This document shows positions 42,424 through 52,835 of a stretch of 64,000 nt of DNA, one piece after another; position 1 is the first letter of the stretch, and each line of letters opens with the position of its first letter. The notes beneath the pieces were generated by a model, which saw only the letters and a list, made by a program, of their open reading frames with translations, made no database searches and was not told the DNA's origin. The position numbers and the translations under genes are program-made. The DNA lies in assembly GCA_016929595.1 (NCBI GenBank), contig JAFGIN010000117.1:62001-126000 (forward strand). Reading direction: 5' to 3'. Source of the DNA: Chitinispirillaceae bacterium (GTDB lineage Bacteria; Fibrobacterota; Chitinivibrionia; Chitinivibrionales; Chitinispirillaceae).

Positions 42424-45400
42424 CTATCTATCAGTACTTTTAATTCCAACTTTTACCCGCATGCTGAAATCTGAAAACCTTCCATCTTTCCGTTTCTCTC
42501 TTCCGCGGATATCTACAAGATAAGCACCCATACCAACAATTCTGTTGTATGAGTTGGTTCCATCCCAGGCAACTGCATATGACCTTGAGTTTTTTGCCCT
42601 TAACAATGGAAGGTCAGTACGAACAAGATTTCCAACACCATCGTATATACGCACCTTACCGAAAGAGACCTTCGAAAGATCCTTCAGTGTATCTGCTGGA
42701 TTAGGAGGTATCAGTATACCTTCAGTTGTGATCCCTACCAGCACGACTTTTGTTGTCGGAAGATTTTTTATGATGTTATCGTAAAAATCAAGAACACTTG
42801 GTGGCAGTACCTGTTTTATGTCATCTACACCCGGCTTAAAAGGTACAGGAGTCGCAATAGCGGACCTGTTTCCGTTAAACTCAATTTTAACAGTATCTGA
42901 TTTCAGTGAGCCTTCAGAGAGAATAATCTGAATCTGATCTTCTGTGTATGTTACAACTTTTAACAGCGTTGTTGTTTTCCCTGAAAAATTGGAGACAGAA
43001 ACCAGATCTGATCTTGTGCTGACCCACTGAGCACTTAGACTTGTGTAACGTAAAAAATTGCCGAACTTATCTCTGACTATCCCAAATAACTGAATACCAT
43101 TTATTTTACTTCCAAAAATAAGACGACTGGTGTCAAGCGTCAGAGTTGCTGTATCGGTAATAATCTGAATATGATCCTCAAGGCCGGCACCTATGGTAAC
43201 CGGTAACTCAGCTCCGGACTCAGGCCGCCTGGCATTGTCCGGATCCTTGAACCGGGCATTGAGAGTAAAGGTGATAATTTTATCACTTTTCAACGTAACC
43301 TTTTCGCCTTCACTTGCGCTGATCGTGACCTCTTCGGCATCGGCGCTGAGCGACCATTTAACTAGTTTGTCGTAATCAGCACGCCAGACATCTGCGCTGT
43401 CAAAAACATGAACGTACACCGTAAGTTCTTCACCTGCATTCCCGGAGATAGAACTGATCGGTGTAAGTGTTGCCGGATCACCCGGTTCTTTGTAAAACTT
43501 TATTTTGTAAGGCTGCGGAAGTGGACCATCAGAGACTGATACTGGAAGCTCTGCTTTGGTTCTGGGCCTAGCTGCGACATCGGGATCCTGGAATTCAGCA
43601 TTAAGAGTTAGTGTGCCTCTACTGACAAAAGTGACTGTGGTATGATTACCTTTGGCAGGCTCAAGGGTTGAACCGGTACCATTATCGGTAATAGACCATT
43701 CTATTCTCTCATCATAGTTACTCAGCCATGTACCGACAGAATCAAACAGGTGCCCGTAAATTTTTTTACTCTGCCCGGTCGAAGCTGAAATGCTTGTGAC
43801 TGGTGTAAGGTTTCGCGGATCACCATCAGTATCATAAAAGCGAAGTATAAAAGCTGTCGGATCAAGTCCTTTTTCTACGGTAAACGGTAACTCAGCGGTT
43901 GACTTGGGTCTGTAAATGTTATCAGGATCAGTGAGCTCTGCGAGCAGCTTACGGGTATCGGTTGTTGATGCTGTGATACGAGTGTAGCCCCCCACAGTCG
44001 GCGTTATCTCGACATTTTCGGGATTGACTGAAATCGACCAGTTTACCAATGAATCATATCTGGGTACCCAGACGCCATTAGAGTCAAACACGTGCGCGTA
44101 GATTGTGCTGGTGTGCCCGATCAGTGCTGAAAAAGCTGTTATTGGAATAATTGTCGCCGGATCCTTGTCGCTGTTGTAAAACTTGATAACAAAGGGCTTT
44201 GGCGGAAGCGGTGGCCTCACATATACAGTGATACTCCGCTGGGCTTCGGCACCTGTTTCAGGATTTGTAAAATGTGCAATTACCTCCACCGATGTATTCG
44301 GGATCGATCCGGTAAAAACGGTTGAATCTCCAGAGGTTGTTAACAGGGCGGGATTACCATTGAGGGTTGGTGCACTCCAGGTGATATGCTTGTTAAACTC
44401 CGGTTTCCATACACCGAGACTATCGAAAATATTACCGTAAACAGCAAATGAATCTCCTGCAATAATGAATACAGAATCACCAAGAGGTTTATTGTCCGGA
44501 GTATCGGGAGTACCTCTTTTCCCATATAACCTCAGATTTGATGGTGAGAAGATGATATTTGTAGTTATCCGTATATGAGATTCTGCAGAGTGCCGTTCTG
44601 CATAGAAAACATCAAGATTGTAGGTCTTTCCATTTGACAAACCTGCAATATTATCAACCGAAAATGATTTCTGCTGCTGCTTATGAATACCACCGACATC
44701 GATCTGCAATTTATTATTCAGAAAAACAAACACATCATCGTCACCATTAAAATCAAATGTCAAACCTGGTTTTTTAACGAAGCTCCAGTTTAACTCCATG
44801 GTAAATGAAAAATTGTGATCGACATCAAGATTTATATCGTTTTTTCCTGCTTCGTGATTCCACTCATTGCCAAAACCTCTGTTATCCAGAGGGAAGAAAC
44901 TGTCGTTACTATACTCATACATCCCATTTCCAAGATGACGAAACGGAAGAGAGTCTTTTATTACAACATTTTTGAAAGCAGTATCATAATCAACCGTTAT
45001 TTTCCCATTGTATTTTACTGGCTGACTGAACTCCTTTTCCCATCCAGCGACATTCTTTACCGTGTCTTTCTGAAGTACAGAATCGTAGTAATGCATTGTG
45101 TCATTATCATAAAATCCCTGTTTGTATTGAGCCCTGGGATAATAATCCGGTATAGTGAAATCCCCGCTTTTCCAGGGAACAAACCATTTGTGAATGTAAT
45201 AGTTCAGATATGGTTGGGACCCCAGCTGTGGCTTCCGGTCCGGACCAAGATCTTCACTGACCATACCCTGCCGTAATCCCCCCTCATGCCTGGCTTCGAA
45301 TTCCGGATTAGACCTGTCAGAATGAAAATCATAATAGGTAACAGGAACCCAGATCGTTTCTGGATAATTCTGAGCTCCATTAGTAGAAAATGATACACTG

Positions 45401-45447
45401 AGCATCAGAATTAGTGCGTAATTTAAAAATCCGACATTTTTCAACAT
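42424..45447 (-). CDS. Fibro-slime-type secreted surface protein with Ig-like repeats
   Basis: 1007 residues with a signal peptide (residues ~1-25). Residues ~28-305 form a fibro-slime-type domain: PVTYYDFHSDRSNPEFE, FTMELNWSFVKKPGLTFDF, NGDDDVFVFLNNKLQIDVGG. Four Ig-like repeats follow (about 310-750), the last three with the opening unit KIKFYxxxGDPATLTPIxxI and the closing unit (A/G)ELPVTV. Residues ~925-1007 form a FlgD/T9SS-like C-terminal fold (VRIYDGVGNLVRTD, WDGTNSYNRIVGMGAYLV). This architecture is typical of Fibrobacter-type surface proteins, possibly for adhesion to polymers. Confidence 0.85.
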   Translation of the reverse strand: MLKNVGFLNYALILMLSVSFSTNGAQNYPETIWVPVTYYDFHSDRSNPEFEARHEGGLRQGMVSEDLGPDRKPQLGSQPYLNYYIHKWFVPWKSGDFTIPDYYPRAQYKQGFYDNDTMHYYDSVLQKDTVKNVAGWEKEFSQPVKYNGKITVDYDTAFKNVVIKDSLPFRHLGNGMYEYSNDSFFPLDNRGFGNEWNHEAGKNDINLDVDHNFSFTMELNWSFVKKPGLTFDFNGDDDVFVFLNNKLQIDVGGIHKQQQKSFSVDNIAGLSNGKTYNLDVFYAERHSAESHIRITTNIIFSPSNLRLYGKRGTPDTPDNKPLGDSVFIIAGDSFAVYGNIFDSLGVWKPEFNKHITWSAPTLNGNPALLTTSGDSTVFTGSIPNTSVEVIAHFTNPETGAEAQRSITVYVRPPLPPKPFVIKFYNSDKDPATIIPITAFSALIGHTSTIYAHVFDSNGVWVPRYDSLVNWSISVNPENVEITPTVGGYTRITASTTDTRKLLAELTDPDNIYRPKSTAELPFTVEKGLDPTAFILRFYDTDGDPRNLTPVTSISASTGQSKKIYGHLFDSVGTWLSNYDERIEWSITDNGTGSTLEPAKGNHTTVTFVSRGTLTLNAEFQDPDVAARPRTKAELPVSVSDGPLPQPYKIKFYKEPGDPATLTPISSISGNAGEELTVYVHVFDSADVWRADYDKLVKWSLSADAEEVTISASEGEKVTLKSDKIITFTLNARFKDPDNARRPESGAELPVTIGAGLEDHIQIITDTATLTLDTSRLIFGSKINGIQLFGIVRDKFGNFLRYTSLSAQWVSTRSDLVSVSNFSGKTTTLLKVVTYTEDQIQIILSEGSLKSDTVKIEFNGNRSAIATPVPFKPGVDDIKQVLPPSVLDFYDNIIKNLPTTKVVLVGITTEGILIPPNPADTLKDLSKVSFGKVRIYDGVGNLVRTDLPLLRAKNSRSYAVAWDGTNSYNRIVGMGAYLVDIRGREKRKDGRFSDFSMRVKVGIKSTDR

Positions 45448-45716
45448 AGGTAATCCCTGTTTATACCTGTGGCCGGCAGTATTAATTTTTTCAAAGAGAA
45501 TACTACATTCTTAAATACTGAAAACAATCATGTTAACCGAATAAGTAAGAACCAATAAAACTAACCACAACTGATTAAATTTGCGCAGCAATTATGAAAT
45601 AATATATAAAGAAAAATCAAAAATATTGCTACTTTTTTCTCAATAATCACAATTGATGCGATTAAACTCCAAAAATAATCAATTTAATAGTAGGATACGT
45701 GAATTTTATGGTTCAG

Positions 45717-46619
45717 TCACTCAGTTTTGCGACTACGGGGGTGTGCCTGCCGATAAATCTTAGTAAGGTGTTCTTTGGAAATATGTGTGTAAATCTGCGT
45801 TGCCGCCAGTGATGTATGCCCCAGAAGTTCTTTGACCGCCCGGATATCTGCCCCTTCATCCAGAAGATGCGTAGCGAATGAATGACGTAAAACGTGAGGA
45901 CTTTTTTTTCTGTTAACGCTGACGCCAGTCAACTTTTTTTCGACAATCCTTTCAATCTGGCGCCGGGAGATGCGCTCACCTCTTGCGTTTGTAAAAAGAG
46001 GTGCAGTCAGCCCCCGCTCTCCCGGAAGATGCTGAATATACCTGCCAAACAGATCAATTGCTACAGAAGTTAATGGTACGATCCGCTCTTTTCTCCCTTT
46101 TCCCAGTACATGAAGAACACACTTACGCGAATCTACATCACCGATGGATAATCCGTGAAGCTCCGAAAGCCTTATACCGCTCCCGTAGAAAAACTCAATC
46201 ATTGTATCGTTCCTCAGAGAGGTGAAATCATCAGAATCAGTCGAGATTATTTCTGATGTCTGCTTCTGTGTAAGGAACACAGGGAGTGGTTTATCCAGCC
46301 TGGGAGATGCAATAATCTTACTGTGATTAGCTGAAATGATGTTTTGCCTGACACAATATTTTGAAAAGCTTTTCAGTGCAGCAACCTTTCTTGCAAGTGA
46401 ACGCGGTTTTAACCCGGATTTTGTGAGACTCTGGATATATAACCTGATCTGATTCTTCTTCAGAGCAGTTTCGACATCTGCTATCTTTGAAAAATTCTGA
46501 CTGATAAATTCAAAAAACTGAAAAAGATCACGACGATACGCACCGGTAGTATGGATCGAAAAGCCTTTTTCTTTTTGAATGTATTTTATAAAGTCGACTA
46601 CAATCGCCTCGAAATTCAT
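45717..46619 (-). CDS. Tyrosine recombinase XerC/XerD-type
   Basis: 300-residue site-specific recombinase. The N-terminal SAM-like domain begins MNFEAIVVDFIKYIQKEKGF. Catalytic residues are visible: Arg in FYGSGIRLSEL, Lys in GKGRKERIVPL, His-x-x-Arg in HVLRHSFATHLL, His in LLGHTSLAATQ and Tyr in IYTHIS. The length and the lack of mobile neighbours suggest the housekeeping chromosome-dimer recombinase. XerC and XerD cannot be told apart by eye. The ATG at 46619 is preferred over an upstream GTG because it gives the usual length. Confidence 0.88.
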   Translation of the reverse strand: MNFEAIVVDFIKYIQKEKGFSIHTTGAYRRDLFQFFEFISQNFSKIADVETALKKNQIRLYIQSLTKSGLKPRSLARKVAALKSFSKYCVRQNIISANHSKIIASPRLDKPLPVFLTQKQTSEIISTDSDDFTSLRNDTMIEFFYGSGIRLSELHGLSIGDVDSRKCVLHVLGKGRKERIVPLTSVAIDLFGRYIQHLPGERGLTAPLFTNARGERISRRQIERIVEKKLTGVSVNRKKSPHVLRHSFATHLLDEGADIRAVKELLGHTSLAATQIYTHISKEHLTKIYRQAHPRSRKTE

Positions 46620-46832
46620 AAAACTATTTTCAATTCTGTTGCGCTGAGCAGTTTTAAGCCTGAATACCACAGCGTAACCTATTAGGGTTTTTGTGGTGTT
46701 ATATCATCGTTTTACATCTTTAAAACTTAACTGACGTACTTGAAGAAAGGTAATTGAAATTCATCATGAGTTTGGTTCATTACTCAGGTAATATATATTT
46801 TTATGCTTTTATCACACAACCAGGAGAGATTT

Positions 46833-47714
46833 GTGACCAAAGGAATAATCCTGGCTGGGGGTTCGGGTACTCGTCTTTACCCTGTAACAGTCTCAGTCAG
46901 TAAACAGTTAATGCCCGTCTATGACAAACCAATGATCTATTATCCGCTTTCTATCCTTATGCTATCGGATATCAGAGAAATTTTGATCATTACTACTCCT
47001 GATGACTCTTGCGCATTCAAAAAATTACTTGGAGACGGAAGTCAGTGGGGGCTCTCGATACAATATGCGATCCAGCCACGACCTGATGGGCTTGCTCAGG
47101 CGTTCATTATAGGAGAGGATTTTATCGGGAATGATCGCTGTGCACTCATTCTTGGTGATAATATTTTCTGGGGCCATGGAATGGTTGAGAAATTGCAACT
47201 GGCCTCCCAACAGACACTTGGTGCATCAGTTTTTGCATACAGAGTTAATGATCCGGAACGATATGGTGTGGTTGAGATCGGCGCTAATGGAAAAGCGCTC
47301 AGCCTTGAAGAAAAACCTTCAAAACCCAGATCCAATTATGCAGTCACTGGCCTATACTTTTACGACAATAACGTCTCAGATTATGCAAAATCCCTGAAAC
47401 CATCAGTACGGGGTGAGCTTGAGATTACTGACCTTAACCGTCTTTACCTCGAAAGAAACGAACTTTCGGTTATTCCCATGGGACGTGGCATTGCCTGGCT
47501 CGATACCGGTACCCACGAATCGATGCTTCAGGCATCAATTTTTGTTGAAACGATACAATCCCGCCAGGGACTTAAAGTTTCAAGCCCCGAAGAAATAGCA
47601 TACCGCAAAGGATACATCACCGAAAAACAACTTCTTGATCTAGCTAAACCGATGGAGAAAAACAGCTACGGTCATTATCTTGCAGATCTTGTACATAAAA
47701 AGGAACGCTGGTAA
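46833..47714 (+). CDS. rfbA: Glucose-1-phosphate thymidylyltransferase
   Basis: 293 residues; makes dTDP-glucose, first step to dTDP-rhamnose. Signature [47 protein letters not shown] and [19 protein letters not shown]. The start is GTG at 46833 with AGGAGAG upstream; the longer ATG frame is rejected. rfbC follows after 5 bases; rfbB and rfbD are not in the window. Confidence 0.94.
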   Translation: MTKGIILAGGSGTRLYPVTVSVSKQLMPVYDKPMIYYPLSILMLSDIREILIITTPDDSCAFKKLLGDGSQWGLSIQYAIQPRPDGLAQAFIIGEDFIGNDRCALILGDNIFWGHGMVEKLQLASQQTLGASVFAYRVNDPERYGVVEIGANGKALSLEEKPSKPRSNYAVTGLYFYDNNVSDYAKSLKPSVRGELEITDLNRLYLERNELSVIPMGRGIAWLDTGTHESMLQASIFVETIQSRQGLKVSSPEEIAYRKGYITEKQLLDLAKPMEKNSYGHYLADLVHKKERW

Positions 47715-47719
47715 TACAA

Positions 47720-48265
47720 ATGGATTTTCAAAAAACAACAATTGAAGGGCTTTTTCTTATCACCCCGAAAGTATTTAAAGATCAACGAGGTTTTTTTCTT
47801 GAAAGTTATTCTGATAAATTCTTCAAAAGTGTCGGAATCACAACGGTTTTTGTTCAGGACAACCACAGCCGCTCCGAGCCTTCAGGAGTGCTGAGAGGCT
47901 TACACTTTCAAAAGCCTCCTTTTGCTCAGTGTAAGCTGATCAGAGTTATACAAGGATCAATCTACGACGTTGCGGTTGACATTAGAAAAAACTCCCCGAC
48001 TTTTGGAAAATGGCTTGGATTTGAATTGACATCAACAAATTTCAACATGCTTCTTGTTCCTCAGGGATTTGCTCACGGATTCTGCACGCTGGTCCCCGGA
48101 ACTGAGGTTCAATATAAAGTCGATAATTTTTATTCTCCTGAACATGATTCCGGAATCCGATGGAATGATCCGGACCTTAACATTCCCTGGCCTGTTAAGG
48201 AACCGGTACTATCTGACAAGGATGCAGTCCTGCCCTTTTTTAAGGAGCTGGATTCACCATTCTGA
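47720..48265 (+). CDS. rfbC: dTDP-4-dehydrorhamnose 3,5-epimerase
   Basis: 181 residues with a cupin fold. Catalytic His in VLRGLHFQKPP, the Tyr in VDNFYSPEHDSGIRWNDPDL, and substrate Arg/Lys in QCKLIRVIQGSIYDVAVDIR. Epimerises C3 and C5 of dTDP-4-keto-6-deoxyglucose. It lies 5 bases after rfbA, so they are coupled and serve surface polysaccharide synthesis. Confidence 0.94.
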   Translation: MDFQKTTIEGLFLITPKVFKDQRGFFLESYSDKFFKSVGITTVFVQDNHSRSEPSGVLRGLHFQKPPFAQCKLIRVIQGSIYDVAVDIRKNSPTFGKWLGFELTSTNFNMLLVPQGFAHGFCTLVPGTEVQYKVDNFYSPEHDSGIRWNDPDLNIPWPVKEPVLSDKDAVLPFFKELDSPF

Positions 48266-48328
48266 GCATCCATCAGATTTTTATGAACGCGCACATGGCT
48301 GCGGCATATATTAGCGGTCTCATAAAAT

Positions 48329-48412
48329 TATCGATACTTTTTTCGATAGTAGTTATAGGGGGCGCTGTCGGAATCGGGATCAATCCTCAATTACTGTGCG
48401 TTTCGATACTGA
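48329..48412. repeat. TATCGG-rich element (copy d)
   Basis: TATCGATAC and TTCGATAG form a short inverted repeat (48329-48348), then CGCTGTCGGAATCGGGATC and later TTTCGATACTGATGCCG. The block shares GTCGG..ATCGG pieces with copies a-c. It lies between the converging rfbC and ftsH genes. Confidence 0.5.
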
Positions 48413-48478
48413 TGCCGAAAGATAAGTTGTACATTGTATTTAAGCTGTACATTGTATTATGGAACAGTTACCGAGGTA

Positions 48479-50413
48479 CTAAGCCGCAGCTTTGTTATCA
48501 CCTGTTGAACCGTCCTCTTCACTTTTGATCAATCTTTCGATATCAGCGTTTTCCAGCGTCTCATTTTCCTCAAGAGATACTGCTATTTTGTCAAGATCAG
48601 CCCTGTGGCGTTCAAGCATTTCAATTGCCCGATTTTCCTGTTCCAGAATTATCCGTAACACCTCTTCATCAATAATTCTCGCTGTAAATTCACTGAAATC
48701 TCTTGGCTGAGCAAGCTCTTTTCCAAGAAACGGATGTTCCTCAGCCTGGTTAAATACGGCTGGGCCGATTTTTTCGCTCATACCCCATTGACATACCATC
48801 TTGCGTGCCAGTGATGTCGCGAATTTAAGATCCTCTGCAGATCCATTTGTCAACTCATTAAAAACCAGCCGCTCTGATGCGCGTCCTCCAAGGGCAATTG
48901 CAATTCGGGCCAGAAGATACGATCGGTTAAAATTATAACGATCGTTTTCAGGTATCTGTTCGGTTGCACCAAGTGCTCTGCCGCGTGCAATAATTGTCAC
49001 TTTCTGCAAAGGATCGGTACCTGGCAGCAACTTTGCAACCAGAGCATGTCCCGCCTCATGGTAGGATACTATTTTACGTTCATTACTTTCGATTTTCTCT
49101 TCCCTTTCCGCACCAAGCAGAATCTTGTCCTGAGCTTCTTCAAAATCCATATTATCAACCATCACTTTACCTTTTCTGCCGGCCAGAAGAGCAGCTTCAT
49201 TGACAAGGTTACGCAGATCCGCACCGGAAAAGCCAACGGTTCGCCCTGCAATCGCCTTCATGTTGACATTTGAAGAGAGTGGCACATTCCTTGAATGAAT
49301 TTTCAGTATTTCCATTCTAGCCCCTTTTTGAGGCAAATCCAGAGTGATCTGACGATCAAAGCGCCCTGGTCTTGTCAATGCCGGATCCAACACATCCGGT
49401 CTGTTTGTAGCTGCGATAAGAACTACTGATTGATGCGCCTCGAATCCATCCATTTCAGAGAGAATCTGATTTAATGTCTGTTCCCGTTCATCATGGCTTC
49501 CACCAAGTCCGGTTCCCCTTACCCTGCCGACAGAATCCAGTTCGTCAATAAAGATGATTGACGGGGACTCTTTTTTTGCAGTATCAAACATATCTCTTAC
49601 CCTTGAAGCGCCCACACCTACAAACATTTCTATAAATTCAGACCCGCTCGTGCTGAAAAATGGTACACCAGCTTCACCGGCAGTTGCTCTTGCCAGCAGT
49701 GTCTTGCCCGTTCCCGGCGGCCCCATCAGAAGCACTCCTTTTGGAATGGTCGCACCCAGTTTTTCGAATTTTTTAGAATCTTTCAGATAGGCAACAATCT
49801 CTTCGAGATCTTTCTTTGCATTCCCCAAACCCGCTACTTCTTGATACGTTACGGATGTTATCTCTTTACTGAAACGACGTGCCCTTGACTTGCCTATGCC
49901 AAATATCCCCCCCCCGGGGAACCCTTTTATCTGTCCGGACAGACGTTTTCCGGCATACACAAAATAGCCGATTAAAAGAATCCATGGAAACAGCACAAGG
50001 AAAATACTTGCCCACCATGTCGATGATTCTGCAGGCATTGCTGATATTGTCACGCCCTTTTCACTTAGTACAGTCAGTAACGACTGATCTTCGATTTCAG
50101 GCATGATCGTCGAAAAAGCTTTAAGACGTACGGTATCTCCACGCCGCAAAACAGTATCAATAAAATCCTGTCTGAAATCGCCCTGAAGTTGCTTGCCGCG
50201 AAACATTACAGTGGAAATATTATTCCTGTTAAGCTGTTCTTTGAATGTTGAATACGGAATTGTTGTATACTGAGGTGTTCCGATAGAGCCAAAAATCATG
50301 AAAAAAAGCATTGTCAGAACAAAACCCCACAATAAAAATCTCCAGACAGATGCGTTTTTTTCATCTCCTGGTACTTTTTTTGCATCAGGCAGCTCTCCGT
50401 CCGGTAACCTCAT
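48479..50413 (-). CDS. ftsH: ATP-dependent zinc metalloprotease FtsH
   Basis: 644-residue membrane protease for membrane and short-lived proteins. N-terminal membrane helix ([17 protein letters not shown]), a ~90-residue periplasmic domain, and a second helix ([19 protein letters not shown]). AAA+ domain: [20 protein letters not shown] (Walker A), [13 protein letters not shown] (Walker B), [13 protein letters not shown] (second region of homology). The metalloprotease motif is HEAGH in [22 protein letters not shown] precedes the ATG. It stands alone. Confidence 0.96.
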   Translation of the reverse strand: MRLPDGELPDAKKVPGDEKNASVWRFLLWGFVLTMLFFMIFGSIGTPQYTTIPYSTFKEQLNRNNISTVMFRGKQLQGDFRQDFIDTVLRRGDTVRLKAFSTIMPEIEDQSLLTVLSEKGVTISAMPAESSTWWASIFLVLFPWILLIGYFVYAGKRLSGQIKGFPGGGIFGIGKSRARRFSKEITSVTYQEVAGLGNAKKDLEEIVAYLKDSKKFEKLGATIPKGVLLMGPPGTGKTLLARATAGEAGVPFFSTSGSEFIEMFVGVGASRVRDMFDTAKKESPSIIFIDELDSVGRVRGTGLGGSHDEREQTLNQILSEMDGFEAHQSVVLIAATNRPDVLDPALTRPGRFDRQITLDLPQKGARMEILKIHSRNVPLSSNVNMKAIAGRTVGFSGADLRNLVNEAALLAGRKGKVMVDNMDFEEAQDKILLGAEREEKIESNERKIVSYHEAGHALVAKLLPGTDPLQKVTIIARGRALGATEQIPENDRYNFNRSYLLARIAIALGGRASERLVFNELTNGSAEDLKFATSLARKMVCQWGMSEKIGPAVFNQAEEHPFLGKELAQPRDFSEFTARIIDEEVLRIILEQENRAIEMLERHRADLDKIAVSLEENETLENADIERLIKSEEDGSTGDNKAAA

Positions 50414-50595
50414 TACAATCTCCTTTTAACATTTGAAGCATCTGGTAATTTTAAAAAAAGCAAAACTCATGCCCTGATTTTTCAAAATTTCGGATGCGTA
50501 AATGCTCGCGCTTACCATGCATGATGGGTCTGACAAAAGAGTTGTTTTTTAATGACTTTCACTAAGAAGAGCACAAAGGACAAGTTTTACAGATA

Positions 50596-51153
50596 CTACA
50601 TTACCTGTGCCAGGTCAATCTCTGAAGTATCTTCAAGGGAATTTGAGTTAAGCAAATGGTTATCTTCATATAACCGGAGGCTGTTTTTGCTGTGAACAGC
50701 AAGATCAGTACTTTCCCCGGCTATCATGGATGAAACAGGTGTATTCTGGCTGTCTGAATTCTTACCTTTTAATTTTTTTACAGTCGCTTTAAGCGAGTAA
50801 TTTTCACTAACTACAATATCATATTCTTTATGAATATCCCGGAGTTTCTGTTGTAACTCATTAACTTCACTCTGATTAGCTGCGTTACTCTGCTGAAATC
50901 CATCAATAACCCGCTGCTGGTGCGATAGTGAATCCGTTAAAGAAAGTATCGACTTTTCAAGTTCGTTGAGCCTGCTGTCAGGTTTTTCCTGGACAGCCAT
51001 CTTCTCAATGTATCCATTATTGAAACGATTTACCTCTTTAGCAAGATCAGAATAAGGCTGCTCCGGATTGTTCTTCTGTGCAAAATAGATCAGAAGAAAA
51101 ATAAAAAAGGCAAACGAAACGATCGGAATGATCCACAAAAGTTCAATTTGCAT
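50596..51153 (-). CDS. Membrane-anchored coiled-coil protein of unknown function
   Basis: 185 residues. N-terminal membrane helix (IPIVSFAFFIFLLIYF), then a long coiled coil (LNELEKSILSLTDSLSHQQ, and SEVNELQQKLRDIHKEYDIV) to residue ~125, then an acidic low-complexity tail. No family is recognised. GAGGAGACAGGGACC precedes the start. It is divergent from the phosphohexomutase gene. Resembles LapA/YtxH-like topology only in general layout. Confidence 0.65.
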   Translation of the reverse strand: MQIELLWIIPIVSFAFFIFLLIYFAQKNNPEQPYSDLAKEVNRFNNGYIEKMAVQEKPDSRLNELEKSILSLTDSLSHQQRVIDGFQQSNAANQSEVNELQQKLRDIHKEYDIVVSENYSLKATVKKLKGKNSDSQNTPVSSMIAGESTDLAVHSKNSLRLYEDNHLLNSNSLEDTSEIDLAQVM

Positions 51154-51284
51154 GGTCCCTGTCTCCTCTTATATTTTCTCTATCAGCGATTGAGATCCTC
51201 TTCAATTGAATTTTTTTTGTTTCAATTAAATTGTCTCAGATTATGTAAGTATAATAATTGTGCACGCAGAAGGAGTAGAAAAAA

Positions 51285-52631
51285 ATGGATCTGCCAATGA
51301 TGACTGTTTCAGGTATCCGGGGTGTTGTTGGAAAAACAATAGATGAGCTATTTATTTCACGAATCGCCTATGTTCAAACGAAACTCAGTGGCGGGGGGAA
51401 AATTGTAATCGGAAGGGATACCCGACCATCCGGAGAGTCATTCGCAGCTGCAGTGTGTAGAGGCGTTCGGGCTGCGGGTGGACAACCTGTGGATCTGGGT
51501 ATCGCTCCAACACCGACTACTTGTGTTGCAGTTAAAGAACTCGGTGCCTCGAGCGGCGTAATCCTTACTGCCAGTCACAATCCGGGCCAATACAACGGTT
51601 ACAAAATGGTCCATAAAAATGGCAGACTCTACAATGGCACTGAGTGTGACACTGTCTATAAAGAATTCTTTGCGGGTAATTATCCTGCTGACGATACTGT
51701 TTTATCGTTTGCTGACGATGCAGACCAGAAAATAGATGGAGCTGCTATCCATATAAACAGGATCCTCGCTCAAGTCGATGTTGATCTCATTAAAAAATCA
51801 AATATCTCGATCGCTATCGATTCAATAAATGGTGCCGCAGCAGCAGTCTTTCCTCAGCTTCTGGATAACCTGGGCGTTACATGGTATGGAGTGCATAATA
51901 AACTTGATGGAGATTTTGTTCATAATCCTGAGCCCCGCCCGGAGCATCTTGGCGATCTCGCAAATCTGCTGAAATCAACTCAAGGCCTCTGGGGTGGATT
52001 TGTTTTCGATCCTGATGCAGACCGGCTGGCAACCATGGGTGAGCATGGTGAAGAGATTTCTGAAGAAATGACTCTGGTGTTTGCTTTAAGCAATCTTCTC
52101 AAAAGATTGAAATCCCCCATAGCCGTTAACCTGTCAACATCGATGCTGATTGATGATGTAGCCAGGAAATTTTCCACTACAGTATTCCGCTCAAAAATCG
52201 GAGAAGCAAATGTTGTAAATGAGATGTTAGAAAGAAGCTGTCTTGTCGGTGGTGAAGGAAACGGTGGTGTTATCTTCCCCGAAATTTCTACCTGCAGAGA
52301 TGGTCTGGCTGGACTCGCAATTATCCTTGAACTTATGGCAAAAGAACAGAAAACTCTCAGCGTGCTAGCATCTCAATGGCCAGTATATTCTATCGTAAAG
52401 GACAAGATTTCCTGTGATGGCAAAGATCCATCCCTGATAATCATGAACCTGAAACAGAAGTTCGCATCAGAGAATACAAATACCCTCGATGGATTAAAAA
52501 TCATTCGCGATTACGGATGGGTTCATCTTCGCGCCTCAAACACAGAACCAATAATCCGGTGCTATTCTGAAGCAAAAAGTATGGTTGAAGCGCGGGCGTT
52601 AGCAGATATGGTTCTAAAGGGGATTCAATGA
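51285..52631 (+). CDS. Phosphohexomutase (phosphoglucosamine/phosphomannomutase)
   Basis: 448 residues; moves phosphate between C1 and C6 of hexose phosphates. Active-site Ser in LTASHNPGQYNGYK, metal loop FDPDADRLAT, sugar loop GGEGNGGVIFPEIS, and phosphate loop RASNTEPIIRCYSEA. The GEGNG loop is typical of phosphoglucosamine/phosphomannomutases of the archaeal/CpsG type rather than E. coli GlmM. Supplies precursors for peptidoglycan or surface sugars. AGAAGGAG lies before the ATG. Confidence 0.9.
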   Translation: MDLPMMTVSGIRGVVGKTIDELFISRIAYVQTKLSGGGKIVIGRDTRPSGESFAAAVCRGVRAAGGQPVDLGIAPTPTTCVAVKELGASSGVILTASHNPGQYNGYKMVHKNGRLYNGTECDTVYKEFFAGNYPADDTVLSFADDADQKIDGAAIHINRILAQVDVDLIKKSNISIAIDSINGAAAAVFPQLLDNLGVTWYGVHNKLDGDFVHNPEPRPEHLGDLANLLKSTQGLWGGFVFDPDADRLATMGEHGEEISEEMTLVFALSNLLKRLKSPIAVNLSTSMLIDDVARKFSTTVFRSKIGEANVVNEMLERSCLVGGEGNGGVIFPEISTCRDGLAGLAIILELMAKEQKTLSVLASQWPVYSIVKDKISCDGKDPSLIIMNLKQKFASENTNTLDGLKIIRDYGWVHLRASNTEPIIRCYSEAKSMVEARALADMVLKGIQ

Positions 52632-52835
52632 GTAGCTATTGAGCAGATCTGTTTTTTTAAAGCATGTAAAAGATTTGTAATCAAAGCTTTAACGATTCCA
52701 CACGTTTTTCATGGTTCAATTGTGAAATCAAGCCGTTTAGATTTACTGCGGCAACAACCTGAAGAATTGTCATTGAAATCAAAATCAGGATGATATATAT
52801 TGTTATTAAATTTTAACTCCGCCCAAAGGGGTTGT

